From NCBI GenBank assembly GCA_003141555.1, contig PLMN01000011.1, positions 1 to 64,000 of the forward strand: 64,000 nucleotides of DNA. The letters are read 5' to 3'. Positions within the stretch are counted from its first letter, which is position 1. Each line of letters opens with the position of its first letter. Made by a program: the position numbers and the translations under genes. Positions 34,234 through 42,124 of this stretch are shown here, one piece after another. Origin of the DNA: Candidatus Aminicenantota bacterium (GTDB lineage: Bacteria; Acidobacteriota; Aminicenantia; Aminicenantales; UBA4085). Below the pieces are notes generated by a model, which saw only the letters and a list, made by a program, of their open reading frames with translations, was not told where the DNA came from and did no database searches.

Positions 34234-36075
34234 ATGTTACAGGACAGGAAAGGGCCTGCAGCGGCGCTCGCCCTGGTATCGATTTTCTTCCTAGGCGCCT
34301 CTCTCTTCCTCAACATGCCGGTCCTCCACAATTCCTCGACCGAGGATATCAGGGGATACCTGCCCGGCGATCAGTCCACCTATTACGCCATGGCCCAGAG
34401 CATCGCCTTCGACGGGGACCTCGAATACACCCGGAAGGATCTCCTAAGATACGACGAGGATTTCGCGGCGGGCCCCCTGGGCATTTTCCTTAAACGGATC
34501 AAGCAAGGGGACGGGGAAAAGCTCTACTATGCCAAGAACCTCGCGTATCCCCTGTTCGCGGCCCCGTTCGTCCGCGTCTTCGGCCCGAACGGTCCCCTGG
34601 TCCTCCATGCCGTCCTCCTGTTCCTCATCCTGCTCATGGGCTATTCCTACTTCGGCCTGACCGACGCGCCCGCCCTGTCGCTCCTCCGGGTCCTGACCTT
34701 CCTTTTCGCCTCCGTGGCCTGGATCTATTATCTCTGGATCGCGCCCGATTTCTTCAACCTCGCCCTGGTGTTCGCCGCGCTTTTCTTCTGGCAATACAAG
34801 CACCGGGGTCAGGAAGCCGGCTTCCCGCCCCCGGGTCCCGCGACCGGAGGACTGCACCGTTTCCTCATGTCGGACGGCTCGGATTACCTGGCCGCGTTCA
34901 TCGGCGGGATCGCCGTCTATTCCAAGCCGCCGAACGTGGCCGTCCTCGGGGCGATCTTCCTCGGACCTCTCCTCCGCAAGAAATTTCTGAAGACGGCGGG
35001 ACTGGCCCTCTCCGCGGCCCTCAGCCTCGGGCTCCTATTCGGGACGACATACGTCCTGACCAGGGAATGGAACTACCAGGGCGGCGAACGGAAGAGCTTT
35101 TACTACAGCTATCCCTACGAAAGGCCGAACGTAACCTTCGACTCCGCCCCCGGCCAGGAGATGACCGCCGACGGCTACATGGGCAAGTCGCTCATATCCC
35201 CCAAATTCGTTCCTCGCAACATCTTCTATTACTTCTTCGGACGCTATACCGGCGTCACCTGGTACTTCTTTCCAGCCGTCCTCTTCCTTCTCCTGTTCGT
35301 CGCCGGGAAGAAAAGCCTCGACCGGTGGCTCATCCTGATCGCCCTGGCCGGCGAGATCCTGATCTACGTCGTGATGATGCCCACGAACTACGGCGGCGGC
35401 GGCGGATCCCTGGCCAACCGATATTTCGTGAGCATCTATCCCTTTTTCCTGTTCCTCCCGGCGTCGAGGATCAAGCCCCGGGAGATGATCCTCTCCTGGG
35501 GAGCGGCGGCGCTTCTGCTCGGTCAGATCTTCATGGCCCCGTTCATGTACTCGGAGCATCCGTCGATCCAGGGCAAGCGCTTCCCTTTCACCCTGTTTCC
35601 CATCGAGAGAACGCTGATCAACGATCTGCCGACGAACACCAACCCCCAGGCGTTCCGCCTCGAATGGACCAGCCCCGCGACCAACGACCGGTTCCTCTAT
35701 TTCTTGAACGACAATTTCCACAAGAGGGAGGGGACGGAGGACGGCTGGTGGACGCGCGGCGACAGGGAGCTCGACATGATGCTCCGGACGTTCATCCCGA
35801 TCAAGGAAGTCCGGTTCCATCTCACCGGCAGCCTCCGCCAGGCGAACGAGATCACCGTGAGCGTCGAAGGGCGGACTCAAAAAGTCACCCTCGGCCCCGG
35901 CGAGAAGGCGATCCTGGACTTCCCGGTGGACGACGGCTTCATGATCCGCCAATCGCACCAGTACCGCATCAAGCTTCGCGCCTCCAAGGGGGCGACGCCC
36001 TACTTTGAGGACCGGAAGAGCGGCGACCGGCGCTGGCTCGGCGTCCTCTTCCTGCCCGAGGTCGTAGGCCGGTAG
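34234..36075 (+). CDS. Polytopic membrane protein, GT-C glycosyltransferase-like
   Basis: A 613-residue protein with about ten transmembrane helices up to residue 435 and a soluble C-terminal domain of about 170 residues. The first extracytoplasmic loop carries acidic residues (YLPGDQSTYYAMAQSIAFDG), as in GT-C enzymes that use polyprenyl-phosphate sugars. It is followed after 2 nt by an asparagine synthetase, a pairing often seen in surface-polysaccharide loci. The donor and acceptor are unknown. Confidence 0.65.
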   Translation: MLQDRKGPAAALALVSIFFLGASLFLNMPVLHNSSTEDIRGYLPGDQSTYYAMAQSIAFDGDLEYTRKDLLRYDEDFAAGPLGIFLKRIKQGDGEKLYYAKNLAYPLFAAPFVRVFGPNGPLVLHAVLLFLILLMGYSYFGLTDAPALSLLRVLTFLFASVAWIYYLWIAPDFFNLALVFAALFFWQYKHRGQEAGFPPPGPATGGLHRFLMSDGSDYLAAFIGGIAVYSKPPNVAVLGAIFLGPLLRKKFLKTAGLALSAALSLGLLFGTTYVLTREWNYQGGERKSFYYSYPYERPNVTFDSAPGQEMTADGYMGKSLISPKFVPRNIFYYFFGRYTGVTWYFFPAVLFLLLFVAGKKSLDRWLILIALAGEILIYVVMMPTNYGGGGGSLANRYFVSIYPFFLFLPASRIKPREMILSWGAAALLLGQIFMAPFMYSEHPSIQGKRFPFTLFPIERTLINDLPTNTNPQAFRLEWTSPATNDRFLYFLNDNFHKREGTEDGWWTRGDRELDMMLRTFIPIKEVRFHLTGSLRQANEITVSVEGRTQKVTLGPGEKAILDFPVDDGFMIRQSHQYRIKLRASKGATPYFEDRKSGDRRWLGVLFLPEVVGR

Positions 36076-36077
36076 CG

Positions 36078-37979
36078 ATGTGCGGCATTTGCGGGTACGT
36101 CAACGCCCGGGGCGCCGGCCCCGCGTCCGCCGAGCTCCTGGCCCGGATGTGCCGGGAGATCATCCATCGCGGCCCGGACGATGAGGGCTTGTACGTCGAA
36201 GGCCCGGCCGCCCTCGGCAACCGCCGGCTGAGCATCATCGACGTCGAGGGCGGCCACCAGCCCCTGTCGAACGAGGACGGCTCGCTCTGGATCGCCTACA
36301 ACGGCGAAGCCTACAATTTCGCCGAGGTCCGGGACGAGCTCCTCGCCCGCGGCCACGCCTTCCGGACCCGCTCGGACACGGAGGCCATGGTCCATGCCTT
36401 CGAAGAATGGGGCGGGGCGTTCCTCGATCGATTCCGGGGCATGTTCGCCTTCGCCCTCTGGGAGGCGAAAGGGCGCACCCTCCGCCTCGTCCGGGACCGG
36501 GTGGGCATCAAGCCCCTGTATTACACGCTCCTCCCGGACGGCACGATCGTCTTCGGCTCCGAGCTGAAGACCATTCTCGTCCATCCCGGCGTGAAGCGGG
36601 CGATCGAGCCCCGGGCCCTCGACCTCTTCCTGACCCTCGAATACGTCCCCGCCCCGTATTCCATGTTCCGGGGCATCCACAAGCTCCCGGCCGGATCCAT
36701 CCTGACCTGGGAGGACGGGAAGATCTCGATCCGGCGGTACTGGGATATCGAGCCGCCGGGCGAGGCCGCGACGGAGAAGCCCCGCCCGCTCGCGTCGCTC
36801 CAGGACGAGCTCTACGCCCTCCTCAAGGAATCGGTCCGCCTGAGACTCGTGAGCGACGTCCCGCTCGGCGCGTTCCTGAGCGGCGGGATCGACTCCTCGA
36901 CCATCGTCGGCTTGATGCGCGAGCTCGGCGCGTCGCCCCTCCGGACGTATTCGATCGGGTTCAAGGACGCCTCGTACAACGAGCTCGACCACGCCCGGAG
37001 GATCGCCGAGCGCTTCGAAACCGAGCATGAGGAGCTCATCCTCGAGCCTCGCGCCCTGGAGCTGACTGAGAAGCTCGTCCGCCACCTCGATGAGCCGTTG
37101 GGCGACTTCTCGATCTTCCCGACGTACCTCGTCTCGACCATGGCCCGCAAGCACGTCAAGGTGGTCTTGTCGGGCGACGGCGGGGACGAAGTCTTCGGCG
37201 GCTACGAGCATTACCAGGCCCAGAAGATCGCCCGCCTGCCGGGCGTCGCCGCGGGCGGACGGCTGGCCGCCCTGGCCACGTCGCGCCTCCGGCCGGGCGA
37301 GAAGAAAAAGGGGGCCTGGAACAAGCTTCGGCGGTTCACCCAGGCGTTCGACCACGAGGCGGGGTTGCGCCATTTCCGGTGGATGATGTTCCTCACCCGG
37401 GCCGACCGGGCGGCGCTGTATTCCGACGGATTGAAAAAGGACCTCGGCGGCCTCCCCGCCCTCGACGCCACGGCCCCGTTCGACGAGGTCATCCGCCGGA
37501 TGGCGGACTTCGACCGGACGACGGGCGAGCTCTACCTCGACCTCAAGACCTACCTCGTGGACGACATCATGGTCAAGGTCGACCGGATGAGCATGGCCGC
37601 GTCGCTCGAGGCGCGCGAGCCGCTCCTCGACCACAAGCTGATCGAGTTCGCCTTCCGCCTGCCCGGCCGGCTCAAACTCCACGGGCTGACGACGAAGTGG
37701 ATCTTCAAAAAGACCGTCGAGCGGCTGCTCCCCAAGGATAATATCTACCGCCGCAAGGAAGGCTTCAGCATCCCGATCAAGCACTGGCTCCGCGTCGAGC
37801 TGCGGGAAATGATGGAGGCGTATCTCGGCGAAAAACGGATCGCGGACGCGGGTTTGTTCAATCCGGCGCCCGTCCGGGCGATGGTCGACGCCCACGTCCG
37901 GGGCCGGGAGAACTACAGCCACCAGCTCTGGGCGCTGCTTATCTTCGAAATCTGGCGGGAGACGTACCTGAAGCCTTAG
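36078..37979 (+). CDS. asnB: Asparagine synthetase, glutamine-hydrolysing
   Basis: A 633-residue enzyme. The N-terminus MCGICGYV gives the catalytic Cys2 of a class II glutaminase domain (about 1-210; HRGPDDEG, AYNGEAYN). The synthetase domain has the PP-loop SGGIDSS. Length is normal. Many AsnB paralogues next to glycan genes amidate sugars or peptides rather than aspartate. Its stop overlaps that of the convergent tilS by 3 bp. Confidence 0.9.
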   Translation: MCGICGYVNARGAGPASAELLARMCREIIHRGPDDEGLYVEGPAALGNRRLSIIDVEGGHQPLSNEDGSLWIAYNGEAYNFAEVRDELLARGHAFRTRSDTEAMVHAFEEWGGAFLDRFRGMFAFALWEAKGRTLRLVRDRVGIKPLYYTLLPDGTIVFGSELKTILVHPGVKRAIEPRALDLFLTLEYVPAPYSMFRGIHKLPAGSILTWEDGKISIRRYWDIEPPGEAATEKPRPLASLQDELYALLKESVRLRLVSDVPLGAFLSGGIDSSTIVGLMRELGASPLRTYSIGFKDASYNELDHARRIAERFETEHEELILEPRALELTEKLVRHLDEPLGDFSIFPTYLVSTMARKHVKVVLSGDGGDEVFGGYEHYQAQKIARLPGVAAGGRLAALATSRLRPGEKKKGAWNKLRRFTQAFDHEAGLRHFRWMMFLTRADRAALYSDGLKKDLGGLPALDATAPFDEVIRRMADFDRTTGELYLDLKTYLVDDIMVKVDRMSMAASLEAREPLLDHKLIEFAFRLPGRLKLHGLTTKWIFKKTVERLLPKDNIYRRKEGFSIPIKHWLRVELREMMEAYLGEKRIADAGLFNPAPVRAMVDAHVRGRENYSHQLWALLIFEIWRETYLKP

Positions 37980-39433
37980 GCGGCGCCCTTCGCGGCCGGC
38001 GGCCGCGGGAGCCCCGACTTCCGGATCATGAACACCCTCGTCGTCCGGGCCGTGACCTTGAATTTCTCGGCGACGGGCAGTCCCGGCGCCCAAACGATCT
38101 CGTCCCCCGAGCAGAAGACCGGAAGCGCGCTCCGCTCCCCGGCCGGGACCCTCTTGGCCCGGAGAATCTCCTTGAGCTTTTTCCGGCCGGGCGCTCCGCA
38201 GGGCCGGTACCGGTCACCGTCGCGGCGCGTCCGGACGACGAGCGGAAAGGCGAGGGCCTCGAGGTCGCAGAAAGCTAAGGCGCCGTCGTCATAAGCGGGC
38301 CGCCCGCGCGTCGCGCTTCCGAAGCGGCGGCCGGAGAACACGGCCCCCGCGGCCGGAATCGGCAAGCGGCCACGCCCGTCCCAAAGATAGAGATAGGCGG
38401 CCGGCGGCGACGGCCGGTCCGGGGACGCCAGTCGATCGCCCTTCCGTCGGACGATGAGGCCGTCGGGAAGAGTGACGGTCTCGCCGTCCTTCAATCCCCG
38501 CACGGCCTCGACATCCTCGAACCCGATCTTGCGCAGGTCCCCTTTGAGGTCGCGGAGAAACTGCCGGACGCAGCGGCGGGCGAGGGCCGCGGGCAGGCCG
38601 GCAAGGCGCCGGGCATCGAGAGCCGCGCCTTCGCGGCGGCCGGGGCCGCCCTCCCTTGCGGACTCCCCTTGCTTAGGCTTCCCCGCGAGCCGGGCATACG
38701 TCCGGGCCGCAAATGTTTCGAGAAGCCCGTCCTCGTCCCGCAGGATTTCCGCCGTCCGGCCCAGGCTCGACGCGAGCCCTGGGCCGAAATTCCGCTCGAG
38801 GTAGGGCATGAGGCGCAGGCGGACCCGATTGCGAACATAGCGGAGGTCGGCATTCGTCTCGTCGCGCCGGAAGGCCAGCTTATTCCGCCGGCCATAAGCC
38901 AGGATCTCCCTCCGGCTCAAGCCGAGCAGGGGTCGGATGATCGTCCCCTCGACGGTGGGGTGGATTCCGGAGAGGCCGCGCGGGCCGCTGCCCCGCAGGA
39001 GGCGGATGAGGACGGTTTCCGCCTGGTCATCCAGGGTGTGGCCCGTCGCGATTTTCGAAGCCCCGGCCCGGGCCGCGGCCTTCCGCAGGAATTCGTAGCG
39101 CAGGGTGCGGGCCGCCTCCTCGAGGTTGAGCTTTCGGGCCCGGGCGAAGGCCCTCACGTCACGGCGGGCCGTCAGGCAGGGGATTCCGAGGCGGGCGGCC
39201 TCCCGGCGGACGAAGGCCGCGTCCGCGTCCGCGGCAGGCCGCAAGCGGTGGTTGAAGTGGGCGGCCGCGATCTCGAACGGAATTTCAGCCCGCAGCTCCA
39301 GGAGCAGGTGCAGGAGGGCCGTGGAATCGGGGCCGCCGGACCAGGCGACGAGGACTTTATCGCCCGGCCGGATGAGGCTGTGGCGGGCAACCGTCCGGCG
39401 GAGGTTGGCCAGGGGAGAATCGCGGACCGTCAT
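37976..39433 (-). CDS. tilS: tRNA(Ile)-lysidine synthetase
   Basis: A 485-residue protein with N-terminal PP-loop SGGPDS (residues 32-37), ATGHTLDDQAETVL and RPLLGLSRREI motifs, and C-terminal substrate domains. It converts C34 of tRNA-Ile(CAU) to lysidine. ATG 39433 is preferred over upstream in-frame codons because a promoter (39443-39471) lies right before it and family N-termini start near here. A tRNA gene with a CAU anticodon is 234 nt upstream. Confidence 0.92.
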   Translation of the reverse strand: MTVRDSPLANLRRTVARHSLIRPGDKVLVAWSGGPDSTALLHLLLELRAEIPFEIAAAHFNHRLRPAADADAAFVRREAARLGIPCLTARRDVRAFARARKLNLEEAARTLRYEFLRKAAARAGASKIATGHTLDDQAETVLIRLLRGSGPRGLSGIHPTVEGTIIRPLLGLSRREILAYGRRNKLAFRRDETNADLRYVRNRVRLRLMPYLERNFGPGLASSLGRTAEILRDEDGLLETFAARTYARLAGKPKQGESAREGGPGRREGAALDARRLAGLPAALARRCVRQFLRDLKGDLRKIGFEDVEAVRGLKDGETVTLPDGLIVRRKGDRLASPDRPSPPAAYLYLWDGRGRLPIPAAGAVFSGRRFGSATRGRPAYDDGALAFCDLEALAFPLVVRTRRDGDRYRPCGAPGRKKLKEILRAKRVPAGERSALPVFCSGDEIVWAPGLPVAEKFKVTARTTRVFMIRKSGLPRPPAAKGAA

Positions 39434-39442
39434 GGCGGTACG

Positions 39443-39471
39443 ATTATGGGTCAAGGACGGACGGAAGACAA
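39443..39471 (-). promoter_or_regulatory. Leaderless-type promoter of tilS
   Basis: On the minus strand TTGTCT (39466-39471), 17 nt spacer, CATAAT (39443-39448), then 9 nt to ATG 39433. No ribosome site. Confidence 0.55.
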
Positions 39472-39518
39472 GCGCGGGTCCTGTCGCCGGCCAGCCCCAG
39501 CGGCAGAAGCGAATAGGA

Positions 39519-39591
39519 CGGAAAAAGGGGACATAGAACGCCAACCAATTCTTAGCAAGCAATCATCGGGGTTCTGTGTCCCCTTTTTCCG
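39519..39591. repeat. Palindromic intergenic element D
   Basis: 21 bp arms, 20 of 21 paired (cggaaaaaggggacatagaac at 39519-39539; partner 39571-39591), 31 nt loop. It has the same arms as element A at 1-62; the loop is homologous in reverse orientation. It lies between tilS and the tRNA gene. Confidence 0.8.
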
Positions 39592-39666
39592 TAGGCCGTT
39601 GGGGCGCCCCGGCCGGCGCCAGGACCCGCGCGATGATTTAAAAGGGGGAAGATGAGGGAGGAAAAA

Positions 39667-39740
39667 TGGCGGCGCAGGGATTTGAACCCCGGACACTACG
39701 GATATGAGCCGTATGCTCTGACCTACTGAGCTACGCCGCC
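39667..39740 (-). tRNA. tRNA-Met (CAU)
   Basis: A 74 nt cloverleaf: acceptor GGCGGCG/CGCCGCC, D arm GCTCAGTAGGTCAGAGC, anticodon arm TACGG-CTCATAT-CCGTA with CAU, T arm with GTTCAAAT, discriminator A, no encoded CCA; TTTTTC follows. The 5' half GGCGGCGTAGCTCAG resembles elongator tRNA-Met. A tRNA-Ile2 reading is less likely because the 4-69 and 5-68 pairs are G-C, not the C-G pairs TilS recognises in E. coli. Confidence 0.9.
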
Positions 39741-39856
39741 CTCGGGCCAAGATTTTAAGGGAAACGGGGGGCCAAGTCAACGTAGAGCCGATGCTTCGCC
39801 GGCCCGCCGAGGGGCGGCGCCGGGATCGCAGGCTGAGGCGGACGGGCCGCCGTCGT

Positions 39857-39885
39857 TTGCCCGGCCGGTCTGGCTCTGTTAGAAT
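39857..39885 (+). promoter_or_regulatory. Leaderless-type promoter of the URO-D-like gene
   Basis: TTGCCC (39857-39862), 17 nt spacer, TAGAAT (39880-39885), then exactly 6 nt to ATG 39892; no Shine-Dalgarno. Confidence 0.65.
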
Positions 39886-39891
39886 CGATTC

Positions 39892-40986
39892 ATGGACGCC
39901 GCCTCAAGCCGCGAGATCGTCACGGCCATCCTGCGCGACAAGCGCTGCCCCGAGCGCATGGGCGTCCACGAATGGTTCTGGCGGGACACGCAGGCCGAGT
40001 GGGAAAAGCAGGGGCTTCCGCCGGGCGTCGACATCCTCGACCACTTCGACCTCGACGTCCGCGAGGTCCAGGGCTCCTATTTTCGGACCACGGGCCGCCC
40101 CGTCGACGACGTCGTCCTCAAGGACGAGGGCGAGACCATCGTCCTGGTTGACGGCTGGGGGGCCAAGCGCCGCGAATGGAAGAACCGGCCCGGCACACCC
40201 GGGCCGATCTCGTTCGAGCTAGTCGACGCGGCCGCCTGGAAGGCCAAGTACCGGGAGGGGCTCCGATCCCTCGACCTCCGCCGCTTCCCCGACCTCGCGG
40301 GCACGCGAGCGAGCTACGCCCGGCTCAAGGCGTCGGGCCGCTTCGCCGTCTATCACCAGATGCTGTTCGTCGAGATCATGCGCCGGGCGATGGGCGACGT
40401 CGTCTTCCTCGAGTCCATGGTCCTCGACCCGGACTGGATCCACGACTTCTGCGGCGTCATGACGGAGGCCATCATCCTCCACCTCGACTACCTCATCCGC
40501 GAGGTGGGCAAGCCCGACGGGATCTGGACCTACGACGACATGGGCTACACCCGCGCCCCGTTCTTCTCGGCCGCCTATTACCGCGAGTTCATCTTCCCCT
40601 ATCACAAGCGGATCGCGGGGTTCGCCCACGACCACGGCCTACCGATCGTCCTCCACGCCTGCGGCAAGATCCGGCCGTTCCTTGACGACATCGCGGCGGC
40701 GGGCTTCGACGCCCTGCATTCCCTGGAAGCCAAGGCCGGACAGCACGTGGTCGAGATGGCCCTGGCGACGGGCTACAAGATGGCCTTCGCGGGGAACCTG
40801 GATATCCGGGCGTTCGAGGCCAACGATCCGAAAGCCCTGGAGGCGGAGATCGTCCCCAAGCTCAAGGCGATCCGCGGGCGGCGGATCCCCTACATCTTCT
40901 TTTCCGACCACTCCATCCCCAAGAGCGTGACCCTGAAGACGTACGAATACGCCCTGGAACTCTTCCGGAAATACGGCCGCTACTGA
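39892..40986 (+). CDS. Uroporphyrinogen decarboxylase-like (URO-D superfamily) protein
   Basis: A 364-residue (beta/alpha)8-type protein of the URO-D/MtaA superfamily, with DDMGYTRAPFFSAAYYREFI and IVLHACGKIRPFLDDIAAAGFDALHSLE; the HACG stretch corresponds to the zinc/thiol region of cobamide methyltransferases. The N-terminal Arg-rich porphyrin site of HemE (FMRQAGR) is absent, so it is not a haem enzyme. Relatives act as methyltransferases or have unknown substrates. It is transcribed alone. Confidence 0.75.
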   Translation: MDAASSREIVTAILRDKRCPERMGVHEWFWRDTQAEWEKQGLPPGVDILDHFDLDVREVQGSYFRTTGRPVDDVVLKDEGETIVLVDGWGAKRREWKNRPGTPGPISFELVDAAAWKAKYREGLRSLDLRRFPDLAGTRASYARLKASGRFAVYHQMLFVEIMRRAMGDVVFLESMVLDPDWIHDFCGVMTEAIILHLDYLIREVGKPDGIWTYDDMGYTRAPFFSAAYYREFIFPYHKRIAGFAHDHGLPIVLHACGKIRPFLDDIAAAGFDALHSLEAKAGQHVVEMALATGYKMAFAGNLDIRAFEANDPKALEAEIVPKLKAIRGRRIPYIFFSDHSIPKSVTLKTYEYALELFRKYGRY

Positions 40987-41142
40987 ATTCGGTGACAGTA
41001 ACCTGATTTCCGAATTACTTCAGCTATCCGTTTAATTCGCAATGAAATATAGAAAAGTCGCCCTCTCGCTCACGCGATTTACCAGCTAACATGTTGATTG
41101 GCAACAAATTAAATTCGGCAATCAGGTTACTGTCACCAATTT
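40986..41142. repeat. Palindromic element E (MITE-like, 157 bp)
   Basis: Near-perfect inverted ends of about 30 bp (40986-41016 and 41112-41142; one mismatch and one single-base gap) around an AT-rich centre of about 95 bp without ORFs. The tips read AATTCGGTGACAG / CTGTCACCAATT. It fills the whole gap between two convergent genes, and each gene's stop codon overlaps its edge. Confidence 0.85.
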
Positions 41143-42115
41143 ATGAGGGACGGCCGACGCGCTCGAAACCGCTGACGCAGATGTAGTTCAGCGGCCCGTT
41201 CGCCCGTTCGACCTCGTCGAGGAGCAGGTTGAGACCGAGCGTATCACTCGAGATGTGCCCGGCGATCACCACGTTCAGGCTCGCCTTCTTGGCGTTCGCC
41301 AGGTGCTCCTCGGTCATGTGCATCCCGACGATCGTGCTCACCCCGCCGGCCGCCAGCTGGTCGAAGATGTCCTTGGAGCCCGAGGTCCCGCCGGTCATGT
41401 CGACGTAGATCTTTCCGCAGGAGTTGCCCTCCGCGCCGCTGATGATCTTGGCCGGGTTCTGGAGGCGGGCGGCCCGCTCGTATTCCGGGATCGCCCGCAG
41501 GAGCCTGAGTAGGTCCTTGAGCCGGGCCGGCTTCTCGCCCTCGAATAGGCGCGTCAGGAACGTGGTCACGCAGTTGTCGGCCGGCGTATGAAGGCAGACG
41601 AGCGGAATCCCCAGCTCCCGGGCGGCGTCGATTTCGCGGGCATGGTTGATGGGCATCAGCCGGCGCTCGACCTCCGCGATCCGCTTGTCCATGAGCTGTT
41701 CGGCGACGCTGATCGTGACCCCGACCTTGGCCAGGAGGGCCGATTGGAGCCGCATCACGTCGAAGAGCTGGGCCTGGGCCGTGCCCATGGGATGGTGGGC
41801 CAGGACGAGATCGATGCCCGCCCGGCGGTCCCGGTTCAGGGTATAGGCCAACAGGAGCTCCGAGGGGTCGACGTCGATCCCGGCCATGATCTTGCGGACA
41901 TCAAGCCCGCCCTCCGCTCCCCCGCCATACAGAATCCGGCTGTCGGCGTAGGGATTGAAGAGCTTGTCCGTGTCGTAGAATTTGCGGTCGTCGTCCTTCA
42001 GGTCCCCGTACCGCTCGTTCTCCTCGGCCAGGAGAAGGCGGGCCACGGCCTCGCCCCGGGGATCGTTCACGATACCGGCTTCGATGGCGGCCTTATAAAA
42101 CGTCTGAAGCTTCAT
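41141..42115 (-). CDS. NIF3-like dinuclear metal protein
   Basis: A 324-residue member of the NIF3/YbgI superfamily. Likely metal ligands are in VLAHHPMG, PADNC and GMHMTEEHLANAKKASLNVV with AGHISSDTLG; the family forms hexameric toroids with a two-metal centre and no settled activity. It is last in an operon after a sodium/solute symporter, 9 nt apart. GGAG precedes ATG 42115. Confidence 0.82.
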   Translation of the reverse strand: MKLQTFYKAAIEAGIVNDPRGEAVARLLLAEENERYGDLKDDDRKFYDTDKLFNPYADSRILYGGGAEGGLDVRKIMAGIDVDPSELLLAYTLNRDRRAGIDLVLAHHPMGTAQAQLFDVMRLQSALLAKVGVTISVAEQLMDKRIAEVERRLMPINHAREIDAARELGIPLVCLHTPADNCVTTFLTRLFEGEKPARLKDLLRLLRAIPEYERAARLQNPAKIISGAEGNSCGKIYVDMTGGTSGSKDIFDQLAAGGVSTIVGMHMTEEHLANAKKASLNVVIAGHISSDTLGLNLLLDEVERANGPLNYICVSGFERVGRPS

Positions 42116-42124
42116 TCCATTCTC

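Noticed and set aside
39667-39740. tRNA-Ile2 (CAU) read by TilS
   Set aside because: The acceptor stem and D arm resemble elongator tRNA-Met, and the C-G pairs at 4-69 and 5-68 used by E. coli TilS are absent.
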